Shown: in pieces, positions 52,100 to 59,586 of the stretch | How the letters are laid out: each line of letters starts with the position of its first letter | How positions within the stretch are numbered: position 1 is the first letter of the stretch | From: Chthoniobacter flavus Ellin428 | GTDB taxonomy: Bacteria > Verrucomicrobiota > Verrucomicrobiia > Chthoniobacterales > Chthoniobacteraceae | Direction: 5' to 3' | NCBI RefSeq assembly: GCF_000173075.1 | Contig: NZ_ABVL01000003.1 | Span: 186,001 to 250,000, forward strand | Length of the DNA: 64,000 bases | The notes under the pieces: generated by a model | Seen by the model: only the letters and a program-made list of their open reading frames with translations | The model's database searches: none | Told to the model about the DNA's origin: nothing | Position numbers and translations under genes: made by a program

Positions 52100-53012
52100 C
52101 TTCACGGCAAAAAGTGGTGCGGTGATCGGCGTGGGCGGACTTCACCTTGGCAACTTCGGCGATCAGGGCCGTGCCGGTGACCTTCCACCGCTGCGGGTCG
52201 TCCGCCGTGGAGCCCGCGAAGATCGCGTTCAGGCAGACGTTCAAAATGTCGCCGCCAGACAGCCCCTTCGATTCCGTGGCGAGGATGTTCAGGTCGGCGA
52301 ACACGCGCTCGCGGTTCGGCAGGTGCAGCTCGAAGAGCCGCCGGCGCATCGCCTTGTCCGGCAGCCGGAACTTGATGTGGCGTGAAATGCGCCGGAGCAG
52401 CGCCGGATCGTAATTGCCGAACAGATTCGTCGTCACAATCACCACGCCGTTGAACCGGTCGAGTTCCTGCATCAGCACATTGCGGTTCTGATTGATCGAG
52501 GTCGCGCAGCTCTCCCCGATGTTCACACGGCGGGAGAGCAGCGAATCCGCCTCATCGAAGAACAGGACTGCGCCGAGTTCGCTCGCCCGCTTGAAACACG
52601 CGGCGATGTGCTTGGCCGTGTCGCCGAGGTATTTCGAGATCACCGCGCTGTAGTCCACTTGATAGAGCGGCTGGCTGAGCCACAGCGCTACGCCGAGAGC
52701 GGCGCGCGTCTTGCCCGTGCCCGGCGAGCCGTGGAAGTTCAGGATGCAGCGGCCGTCCTGCGGCTGAAGGCGGCTGATGCTCCACACGGCCTCGAGGTCG
52801 GCGCGACGCTGGATGGCGCGCAGGCCGGCGGCGATGTCTTCGCGCACGTCCGCGTGGAGTACTAGGTCATCGAGCGCGTGGTGCGGCTGCGGGGTGACGA
52901 GCACGCCCAGATCGGGCGCTTCGCCATTGGATGCGCCGTTATTGCGGCGGCGCGGGTTACGATGGTCTGCCGCGGTCGCGGCATCCGGTGGCAGGGTTTC
53001 TTCGTGTTCAGG
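52083..53012 (-). CDS. AAA+ ATPase (ClpX/FtsH/Rubisco-activase-like)
   Basis: About 309 residues from the ATG at 53012; an upstream ATG at 53069 overlaps the zinc-ribbon gene and is less likely. AAA+ motifs are FHGSPGTGKTRAALG (Walker A), AVLFFDEADSLLSRR (Walker B), VIVTTNLF (sensor 1) and LLRRISRHIKF (Arg finger/sensor 2). It resembles phage and plasmid AAA remodelling factors. The last residues (CREATQSA) are encoded by a dispersed palindrome. Confidence 0.82.
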   Translation of the reverse strand, partial: PEHEETLPPDAATAADHRNPRRRNNGASNGEAPDLGVLVTPQPHHALDDLVLHADVREDIAAGLRAIQRRADLEAVWSISRLQPQDGRCILNFHGSPGTGKTRAALGVALWLSQPLYQVDYSAVISKYLGDTAKHIAACFKRASELGAVLFFDEADSLLSRRVNIGESCATSINQNRNVLMQELDRFNGVVIVTTNLFGNYDPALLRRISRHIKFRLPDKAMRRRLFELHLPNRERVFADLNILATESKGLSGGDILNVCLNAIFAGSTADDPQRWKVTGTALIAEVAKVKSAHADHRTTFCREATQSA

Positions 53013-53022
53013 CATAGGTGGT

Positions 53023-53229
53023 TTAAGGTTGCGTCCTTGTCCTCGTTCGCGCCGCTCGCGGAAGTCCATCGCTGATAGGCTCCAAATTTTTCGCCTTTTG
53101 CTTCACGCCCTGGCGCTTGGCGCGAGAAGTGAGTCGCGGGCGTTTTTCGTAGGTCCGCTCGCAACGGGCGCAGACTCCCGACCCGTCCTCGCTTGGTCGG
53201 CCGCAGTATCGGCATCGGGTCTCTTTCAC
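53023..53229 (-). CDS. Zinc-ribbon mini protein
   Basis: This 68-residue protein starts at a GTG (53227-53229) that overlaps the clamp-loader stop as GTGA. It has two CxxC knuckles (CRYCGRPSEDGSGVCARCER) and a basic tail. It may bind DNA or act as a small regulator. Confidence 0.6.
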   Translation of the reverse strand: MKETRCRYCGRPSEDGSGVCARCERTYEKRPRLTSRAKRQGVKQKAKNLEPISDGLPRAARTRTRTQP

Positions 53230-53915
53230 AGCAGCCCGCCTCCTTCCACATCGAGCCACGTCTCCAGATCAGCCATCGCCGCGCGCACGCAGCCGCCGCT
53301 TCCGACGGCAATACGCAGGGCCACATCGCGCGGCACTTTCCAATGCGCCCGCAGGAAATCCGCGATTTCCTCGGTGCCCGGCGCCGTCAGCTTGATCGAC
53401 TGGAACCGGGTCTGGAACCGCTCCGTCAGCAGGTCGAGCTGCAGGTTGCTCGTGCCGATCAGCGCTTTCCCGGGCGGCAGCTTATCGAGATACGTCAGGA
53501 GGATGTCCTGCGCGTCCTTTGAGCAGCGGTCCAGCTCGTTGATGATCTTCACCGACCAGTTCGAGAACAGCGACCCGTAAGGCAGCGTCTCCATCCAACT
53601 TCGCACGGCATCGACGGTCACTTCCTTACCGTTGAAGCTCTCAATCCCGAGCGCCGTGCCGGTCAGTTCGCGCGCCACGAGTTCGGCGACCGTAGTCTTG
53701 CCGACGCCGGGCGGGCCGTAGAGCAGGAGCTTGCAGGCCGCATTCCGCACATCACGCACCCGTCGCGCCTTCGAGGCCTGGGCTGCACACACCGAACGGG
53801 CCTGACCGATCAGGTCGTCCGCCGACTGCGGCCGCCAGTTCATCGGTGAAGGCCTGGGCTCTGGCTTCAGTGGCGCAGGCTTGTGGCCGTTCCTTGAGTT
53901 AAGCCGCAACCGCAT
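53226..53915 (-). CDS. Clamp-loader-like AAA ATPase (RFC/DnaX type)
   Basis: This 229-residue protein begins MRLRLNSRNGHKPAPLKPEP with a strong SD (AAAGGAGG) upstream. Motifs are LLYGPPGVGKTTVAELVA (Walker A), IINELDRCSKDAQDILLTYL (Walker B region) and IGTSNLQLDLLTERFQTRF (sensor 1 and Arg finger). It resembles phage T4 gp44/RFC small subunits. No sliding clamp is seen in the window, so it may load a host or distant phage clamp. Confidence 0.8.
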   Translation of the reverse strand: MRLRLNSRNGHKPAPLKPEPRPSPMNWRPQSADDLIGQARSVCAAQASKARRVRDVRNAACKLLLYGPPGVGKTTVAELVARELTGTALGIESFNGKEVTVDAVRSWMETLPYGSLFSNWSVKIINELDRCSKDAQDILLTYLDKLPPGKALIGTSNLQLDLLTERFQTRFQSIKLTAPGTEEIADFLRAHWKVPRDVALRIAVGSGGCVRAAMADLETWLDVEGGGLL

Positions 53916-54057
53916 AGCCGCCTCCTTTCAGGCTCACCAATTCGCGCAGCTTCTCGGCCACGGTGGCCGCGCCCCTTTTATAGAGCGCGACCACCACCAG
54001 TTCGCCGTCGAGCCAAACGGCCCAGTGCCGCGTGCCGTAACGAGTGACTGTGACCAC
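53899..54057 (-). CDS. Mini phage protein, unknown
   Basis: About 52 codons from a GTG at 54055-54057, three bases after the stop of the previous gene. The peptide VVTVTRYGTRHWAVWLDGEL and VVVALYKRGAATVAEKLREL has a small beta-beta-alpha look. The gene overlaps the clamp-loader start by 17 bases. No family is recognised. Confidence 0.5.
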   Translation of the reverse strand: MVTVTRYGTRHWAVWLDGELVVVALYKRGAATVAEKLRELVSLKGGGYAVAA

Positions 54058-54059
54058 GG

Positions 54060-54653
54060 CTACCAGCCCTCCCGGCGCACGCGTGCCTTCACGGTGTTGA
54101 TCGACAGGTCGAAGTGCGCCGCCGTCTGCTTCGGGCTGCGGCAGTGCTTGTAGAACCGCTTCACAGCCCGCCAATCCGTCATCGCGGGCAGCGGCGTCTC
54201 CGGCTCCGCGCTGCGTCCGTTAGTGGCCGGTGTATCAGCCTCTCGGGAGCGCGTGGAATCGCGTTGGAAGGCGTCGAAGCGACGGCTGGATGGGGAGTGA
54301 GTCCCATTCGTCGAGGCCGCGGTCTGTCGGCCTTCGAGTGCGGCGAGACGCTGCTCGATGGGGCGCAGCCGGTCGGCCACGGCGACGTTCGCCGCGTCCC
54401 CGACGATCTTGCTCACGTCGATGGACGAGCAGCCGCTCCTGCGGGAGCCGATCACTTCGAGCACCTTGGTGGCGACGATCTCACGGATCAGTTCCACGGG
54501 GATTTCCGTGATCGAATAGACCACGCCGGTGAGCGACTGCAGCCCGAGCAGACTCTTCATCTGCTCGCGTGCCGTCCGCGGATTCTCGGCCTCGATGCGA
54601 TCATCGAAGACGACTTTGCCAGCCTTGCTGGCGATCAATTTGAACAACTTCAT
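54060..54653 (-). CDS. Phage protein with C-terminal HTH
   Basis: This 197-residue protein begins MKLFKLIASKAGKVVFDDRI. The last 40 residues, DWRAVKRFYKHCRSPKQTAA, HFDLSINTVKARVRREGW, form a helix-turn-helix. The N-terminal half is unassigned and the linker is Ser/Thr-rich. The leader has no SD but shows CAGAAACCAAA just before the ATG. Confidence 0.6.
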   Translation of the reverse strand: MKLFKLIASKAGKVVFDDRIEAENPRTAREQMKSLLGLQSLTGVVYSITEIPVELIREIVATKVLEVIGSRRSGCSSIDVSKIVGDAANVAVADRLRPIEQRLAALEGRQTAASTNGTHSPSSRRFDAFQRDSTRSREADTPATNGRSAEPETPLPAMTDWRAVKRFYKHCRSPKQTAAHFDLSINTVKARVRREGW

Positions 54654-54674
54654 TTTGGTTTCTGTGGATGCGGG

Positions 54675-55334
54675 TCAGCTTTGGTGATTGCCGAGTGCCA
54701 GCGGGAGCTGCCCCATGTTTCCCGTTGGATTCGGTTTGCGACGCGGCTCCGCAGACTGCGGAGTTTGTGCCGAAAAAGATGCGCGCCCCGCGCTCGCGGT
54801 GAGGTAGGGCAGAAAGCTAGTGTTGCTGACGAGGAAGCGGCGCCACGGCTGCCAGTCGCCATAGAGTTCAATTTCCTTGTCCGTCATCACCGCCCAACGC
54901 CCCGGCAGCTTTTTGAGCAGCTTCGTTCCCTTGTGATGCACGAGCGCGGCCACCGCGCGGCTGTCGCTCATCGGGCCTTCAAGGTCGCCGATGACTTCCG
55001 ACGCCGCTTCCCAGTTGCCCCATGTGCCGTTGTGGAAGAGCACCGATTTGCACACACCCTCATAGCCCAGCGCCGCCTCTGCGGTCACGGGAAACGGATG
55101 GCAGAGCAGCGGCTCGACGCCACCAACACTCGCCCACCGAAAATGGATGACCACTTCACCCGGCACCTGCTGAATCAGATGGTTCACTTCCCCGGGCGTG
55201 AGCGACTTCTCCCAGTGAATGCGGCGCTTCTCGCGCCATGCCACACCCGCTCCGTGCGGATTGGCGGCGTGACACGCGCGGAGGACAGTCAGGTCAGGGC
55301 GTTGCTTGGGCGGGCAGATCAGGACGACACACAT
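54675..55334 (-). CDS. Class II glutamine amidotransferase-like protein
   Basis: The start is the ATG at 55334, so that Cys is residue 2 (MCVVLICPPKQRP). The protein has 219 residues. Class II features are ANPHGAGVAW, VVIHFRWASVGGVEPLLCHP, FHNGTWGNW and LPGRWAVMTD. The N-terminal Cys should be the glutaminase nucleophile. An amidoligase gene lies just upstream, a pairing known for phages and proposed to form amide bonds with released ammonia. A dispersed palindrome (54747-54763) lies inside the coding region near the C-terminus. Confidence 0.75.
   Translation of the reverse strand: MCVVLICPPKQRPDLTVLRACHAANPHGAGVAWREKRRIHWEKSLTPGEVNHLIQQVPGEVVIHFRWASVGGVEPLLCHPFPVTAEAALGYEGVCKSVLFHNGTWGNWEAASEVIGDLEGPMSDSRAVAALVHHKGTKLLKKLPGRWAVMTDKEIELYGDWQPWRRFLVSNTSFLPYLTASAGRASFSAQTPQSAEPRRKPNPTGNMGQLPLALGNHQS
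54747..54763 (-). repeat. Palindromic repeat copy 2
   Basis: CTCCGCAGACTGCGGAG, a compensated variant of the same hairpin with both arms changed together, followed by TTTGTGCCGAAAAAG. It lies in frame inside the glutamine amidotransferase gene. Confidence 0.65.
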
Positions 55335-55371
55335 GGGAAATGGATGGGCTGAGGATTGAGAAAGGCGGGGT

Positions 55372-56310
55372 TCACAGCCGGGCCTCCGGGTAGCGCTCAT
55401 CGAACTTGCGGCAGAGGCGTAGCGCCTCCGGGCCGTAGCTGGGGAAATCGCGGTGCAGCCGGCCGAACAGTCCCAGCGCGCAGGGCCGCGCGCCGCCGGT
55501 CCACCCGAGGTAATCCCAGAGAAAATGCATCGCGCTCTCGGCGGTGGCCGTCCGCTTGGCTTGCAGCTTGTTTTTGCGAAACGCGCCAAGGCACTGGACT
55601 TGGGCGGCCCGGCGGCAGAGCCCAAGCACCGTCGCCAAGTGATGCAGCACCTTCTCGAGGCTCGTGGTGCCAGCGAACACGCGGAACTCCACCGCGCCCA
55701 CATACTCGTCGCCGCGCATCCGAAAGGATTTTTGGAGGTTCAACATTCCGCGCCCGCAGGCCACTGCCGCGGCTTCTTTGTCCGCGACGCTGCTCGTGTT
55801 CACGATCTTCCTCATGTGGCGCTCGACATCGGCAGCAAGCGTGTGGCTGTAGCGGCTCAGGTGGCGTCCGGTGCCCGTCTGGCCATAGAGCGACATGGCG
55901 TGCCACTGGGCGATGTGCGCGAGCTTCCGGACAAACTCGCTCACCTTGCCCGCCTCCTGGCTGCCGATCACCGACTCGATGCCCACGGTGATATGTACAC
56001 CGCACGAGGTATCGACGGGTCGCGCCGATCGCGGTCATCCAATCGATGAAGCTGGCCAGAGCGCCTCAACGCCCTCGGTTCCGTGGAGGATAGGCGAAAC
56101 AAACTCGCAGGGCATCTCGCCCGGCTCACAGGTGATGGAACCGTCGCGATCAGCCCGCCACGTCGCACCGTTAAAGGTGGGCGCGGTGAGAGTCTCTCCG
56201 TTGGTCGCACGGGCGCTCCTCACCGGATAACCGGCGTGATAGCCGCCGACGGCGAGCCCGCACGTACGCGGCACTTTGGTTTCAAGTTCAACGCCGAAGC
56301 GGATGTTCAT
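55372..56310 (-). pseudogene. Amidoligase-family protein with two compensating frameshifts
   Basis: Start MNIRFGVELETKVPRTCGLA at 56310. Family features are FGVELE, WRADRDGSITCE, PCEFVSPILHGTEGVEALWP and CGVHITVGIES. Near 56046 one base is off, so the frame hits a stop at 56035. The correct middle (SFIDWMTAIGA) is in another frame, and by about 56020 the first frame returns. Total span divides by three, so the two shifts cancel and about 313 residues would be restored. Amidoligases couple amines to carboxylates using ATP, often with the GATase found next door. Confidence 0.7.
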
Positions 56311-56338
56311 CGCTTCAACGTCCTCGGGTTTCCGCAGA

Positions 56339-56355
56339 CTACGCGGAGTGCGTAG
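56339..56355 (-). repeat. Palindromic repeat copy 3
   Basis: CTACGCGGAGTGCGTAG followed by TTTTTGCGCA, just upstream of the amidoligase start at 56310. The 217-base gap 56311-56527 also holds a shared intergenic segment (56459-56490) that recurs at 57850-57885. Confidence 0.65.
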
Positions 56356-56527
56356 TTTTTGCGCATGGCTTGGGATGGTGGTTGCAGACATGCCCTTGCC
56401 TCGTTCAGACGGCCCGCGAACGGGAAGCCGAAGTGATCGCCATATTTTTCACCATTTTGCGGAGCGGCCTTCGGTTGGCGCGAAAGATGAAGTTCAAAAA
56501 GCCTGCTAACGCTCGCGGCCATTTTGT

Positions 56528-57409
56528 TCACAGGTCCCATGCCTCGCGGAACCCGACGAACTTGGGGAAACGCGGCGCTTCCTTCGCGCCGCTGGGCTGA
56601 TGCTTGAACTTCACCAGCCGGCCAATCAGCGACTCCCGCTGATGCCACAGCGTCACACGATCAACGCCGCCCAGGACGTGGTTGTAGCCCAAGCGGAACT
56701 CCACGTCCGAATCGACGAGCTTGACGATGAATCCGCCGAGTTCGCCCCGGCCCACCTTGCCCGCCTGCGCCGAGCTGCGCTTGGTGCGCCCGAAGGCGTC
56801 ACGCTGCGCCTCGTTCAGGTTGCTCATGCCTTCGTAGGTGTCGAGCACCACGGCTTCCGCATCCTCGAACCGTTTGATCTTTAGCAACCAGCCCTCGCGC
56901 TCGGTCGAGCGTCCGCATTTGTAGGGCGATTCCGGCGTGCGGATCATTACGCCCTCGTAGCCGTCTGCGAGACAGTCTTCCTCGTAGTGTGCGAGCTGCG
57001 CGGCATCGCGAATCTCAACCGGCAAGACTTTCTCGACGTGTGCGAACTGCGGCAGCCGCTTGAGTTCCTGCATCCGGCAGGCATAGGGCACGTCCACGCC
57101 GTCGCTCACGTAATCGAACACGGCGAAGGTGAAGTCCGGCTCCCCGGACTCGCGCCCGATGTGACCGGCGGTTTCACTGAACGTGGTCCCGTTGACGACC
57201 AGCTCGCCATCGAGGCCGTCGGGTAGGTTCGCTTCAATCCAGCCGCGCGTGAAGCGGTTGGAAACGGGCTTGAACGAGCGCGTCAGGGCGCGCCCGTTGA
57301 TCTTCAGGCAACGTATGCCGTCGAGCTTCGGCGTGGCGAGCACGGGGAAGCTCAGGGCATCGGGGCGCTCGCACTTTCCGGCGAGCATCGGCTTGGTGAT
57401 GTGGTTCAT
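56528..57409 (-). CDS. ATP-dependent DNA ligase (T7-like)
   Basis: This 293-residue ligase has motif I LATPKLDGIRCLK, motif III FTFAVFDYVSD, motif IV YEGVMIRTPES, motif V GWLLKIKRFED and a C-terminal OB-fold region. It is complete. It should seal nicks during phage replication. Leader: no SD, A-rich form CAGAAACCAAAACC. Confidence 0.88.
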   Translation of the reverse strand: MNHITKPMLAGKCERPDALSFPVLATPKLDGIRCLKINGRALTRSFKPVSNRFTRGWIEANLPDGLDGELVVNGTTFSETAGHIGRESGEPDFTFAVFDYVSDGVDVPYACRMQELKRLPQFAHVEKVLPVEIRDAAQLAHYEEDCLADGYEGVMIRTPESPYKCGRSTEREGWLLKIKRFEDAEAVVLDTYEGMSNLNEAQRDAFGRTKRSSAQAGKVGRGELGGFIVKLVDSDVEFRLGYNHVLGGVDRVTLWHQRESLIGRLVKFKHQPSGAKEAPRFPKFVGFREAWDL

Positions 57410-57521
57410 CGTTTGGTTCCTGGTTTTGGTTTCTGGTCTAGGCTGCGGAGGAACACGCCGAGTTCGGCGAGCGACTCCGCGAAAATGGCGCGCATCAACC
57501 GGCGGAGGATTTTGTACGGCA

Positions 57522-57537
57522 TACGCGGACTGCGTAG
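57522..57537 (-). repeat. Palindromic repeat copy 4
   Basis: TACGCGGACTGCGTA with flanking G, then TTCACGCACAAAAG. It lies just after the stop of the small beta-barrel gene at 57539. Confidence 0.65.
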
Positions 57538-57538
57538 T

Positions 57539-57781
57539 TCACGCACAAAAGGAGAGCTGGCCGTCCGTCGTGACCGCGCTCAGCCGGCCGACGAGCGTGG
57601 CGAGGTTGAACTTGCGCAGGCTGCGCTTCTCCACGTCGAAAACGGTGATCAGCCCGCCGCCGCGCAATTTTTCCGGCGAGGTGACAAAGCGCATCGTGCG
57701 CGTAGCGCCCGAGGCTTTAATGAAGGTGCCGACAAATTCAGTGCGCCTGCCGGCTTGGGCGGTGGTGGATTGCATATACAT
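57539..57781 (-). CDS. Small beta-barrel (WYL_2/Sm-like) phage protein
   Basis: About 80 residues from the ATG at 57781, behind GAGGCAAGG. The sequence RTEFVGTFIKASGATRTMRF, then GLITVFDVEKRSLRKFNLAT fits small phage proteins of the DUF2693/WYL_2 type. Possibly nucleic-acid binding. Confidence 0.55.
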   Translation of the reverse strand: MYMQSTTAQAGRRTEFVGTFIKASGATRTMRFVTSPEKLRGGGLITVFDVEKRSLRKFNLATLVGRLSAVTTDGQLSFCA

Positions 57782-58039
57782 GGCCTTGCCTCGTCCGCCG
57801 CCCCTCGCGGAGTCCATCCGTTTGCTTCTCCTTATTTTCCACCATGTTTTCGAGCGCCCTTCGGTTGGCGCGAAAGATGAAGGCGAGCCGGAATCCTGCT
57901 GGCAGCCTACGCCATTTGCGGAAAATGTGCCGGCAAGTTGCCCGCTCGTTTATCACCCGAAATTGCCCTTCGATTTGGACAGCGGCAAAAGAGTCAGCGC
58001 CCGCGGGTGGTATGGTGATATTGCCCGCAGCCGCACAGA

Positions 58040-58168
58040 TCAGTCGTCGATAATATCGTCGAACAGCCCCGGCTGGAATGGTTCCAGTGCCGCCTGCTCA
58101 TCGCGGAAAAACTCGGCCTTGGTCTTGCCCATCTTGCGGCCCTTCTGCGTGTGGCAGTCGAAAGGCAT
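58040..58168 (-). CDS. 42-residue ORF, likely C-terminus of a RarA-like protein
   Basis: MPFDCHTQKGRKMGKTKAEF followed by FRDEQAALEP and a stop at 58040. The start overlaps the previous stop as TAATG. Proteins similar to the preceding gene normally carry this DCHT...G..MG tail, so this is either coupled translation or a frameshift. The 258 bases to the left (57782-58039) hold no gene, only a shared leader and an IEGQFRVIN remnant. Confidence 0.5.
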   Translation of the reverse strand: MPFDCHTQKGRKMGKTKAEFFRDEQAALEPFQPGLFDDIIDD

Positions 58169-58683
58169 TATTCGGGAATCTTCTCGCGCCCGCCCTTGAG
58201 TAGGTCGCCGGCGAGCTTATCCGCATCGAGGCCGGCCATCTGGTCATAGACGAAGTTCTGCAAATGGTCGGCGTCGCGATTCTTCTTCGCCGCGCACAGT
58301 AGGATCACGGCCTTGCTGATAAAGATGCGGCCTTTCGGCTGCTTCGCCGGCACATTGGCGTTCACGACCGCGTAGCTGTCGTGCAGAGCCTTCACCTCTT
58401 GGGTCAGGATGCCCCAGCAATCTTCCGCCGAAACCGTGAGTAGTCGCTTCCAGACATAATTGCCGTAACCGCTGGCCCACAGTTCCAGTGCCCAATAACC
58501 CGCAAGACGAGTATCTCCCCGGCGAATAGCCTTCTGCATCGCCGAGGAAACCTCGCCAAATTCATACCCGCGTTTGGTTAGGAATCGCATGTCTTGATTT
58601 TCGTTCGCCAAGAACGTGAGGCCAAAAAGAAAGGAGGGTGTTGAGGGGTGCCGCGAGCGGTCGGACGATGGGTTTGAGGACAT
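58168..58683 (-). CDS. RarA/MgsA C-terminal-domain-like phage protein
   Basis: This 171-residue protein has SD GAGGAGGA before the ATG. EVSSAMQKAIRRGDTRLAGY, WALELWASGYGNYVWKRLLT, VSAEDCWG resembles the helical C-terminal domain of RarA/MgsA recombination factors (S.f.KSiRgSD..aa.yWl...l). No ATPase domain is attached. Stand-alone versions occur on phages and plasmids with unknown role. Confidence 0.6.
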   Translation of the reverse strand: MSSNPSSDRSRHPSTPSFLFGLTFLANENQDMRFLTKRGYEFGEVSSAMQKAIRRGDTRLAGYWALELWASGYGNYVWKRLLTVSAEDCWGILTQEVKALHDSYAVVNANVPAKQPKGRIFISKAVILLCAAKKNRDADHLQNFVYDQMAGLDADKLAGDLLKGGREKIPE

Positions 58684-58746
58684 TCCTTCCTCCTCGTCGT
58701 CCGGCCCGGGTGGTGTCCATCGCGGAATAGCTCCATTTGCATCGCG

Positions 58747-59586
58747 CTACGCATCGAGGCTGAAGGACTGGCGCCGGTGCACGTCAATCGCGGTCTTGTC
58801 CTGGCTCTGGTAACTCTCGAACCGGATGTGGGCCTTCCATTTCCGCTTGAGGTACCGTTTCTCAGCCGCAATGCGATCGGCGGAACGGAAGAGCGAATTG
58901 CCGCCGAGGTTTTTGTCCCGCTCCTGCACGAAACAGAAACGGGCCTCGTTGAACACGAGACGATTGATCATCAGTTCTTCGAGCGTGGCGTCGATGTCAC
59001 ACTTGCACTTGAGCAATTCATCCCATCTTGGCACGCCGCCGCTCGCATCACGCACGACACCAACTGCCCCACCGACCCAATGGTGAACACCAAACGGATC
59101 ATTGCGCTGGAGCAGCCGCGGATCGCTGCGCTGATGCCACCCAAACAATCGCGCCCCGGCGCCGCGCGCACAGTAGACGCTGTTTTCCAGCATGGCCAGC
59201 GTTTCGTCCGTCGAGAGCTTCCGGCAGCGCAGCGACACCATGCAGACACACGCGGTGATGTCGTCGTCGAGCATCACAATGGCGCCTTCGGTGAAGTGCG
59301 CGAGGATCCAATTCCGCACGGCGCTGACTCCGGTCACTTCGTCGGGAATCGTGACCGTCTCCAGCGTGACGTGCGCGTAATCAGCCCGCTCGCTTTCGGG
59401 GACGACGAGCGTCGCCGTCGGGAACAGGCGATGGCTGGTGATCGCCCGTGGGCGGCTGCGGGACATGATCACCAGGCGCAGGCTCAGTGGGGTCAGTTCC
59501 GGCCAGTCCTTCGGGGAGAGACGGTTGATTTCCGCTGGCCGCAGCGGCTTTGCGGGCGAGTTCGAGGAGACGTTTTCCATGGAGCA
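58747..59586 (-). CDS. TAGT-like phage glycosyltransferase (possibly fused to ParB-like domain)
   Basis: About 279 residues from the ATG at 59586; the true start is uncertain. LVIMSRSRPRAITSHRLFPT, TVTIPDEVTGVSAVRNWILA, then IVMLDDDITACVCM (DxD metal site), WVGGAVGVV and RFCFVQERDKNLGGN form a GT-A glycosyltransferase like the TET-associated TAGT family. TAGTs are thought to add sugars to modified DNA bases in phages. The N-terminal 200 bases overlap the ParB-like frame, so a frameshifted fusion is the better reading. Confidence 0.6.
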   Translation of the reverse strand, partial: CSMENVSSNSPAKPLRPAEINRLSPKDWPELTPLSLRLVIMSRSRPRAITSHRLFPTATLVVPESERADYAHVTLETVTIPDEVTGVSAVRNWILAHFTEGAIVMLDDDITACVCMVSLRCRKLSTDETLAMLENSVYCARGAGARLFGWHQRSDPRLLQRNDPFGVHHWVGGAVGVVRDASGGVPRWDELLKCKCDIDATLEELMINRLVFNEARFCFVQERDKNLGGNSLFRSADRIAAEKRYLKRKWKAHIRFESYQSQDKTAIDVHRRQSFSLDA

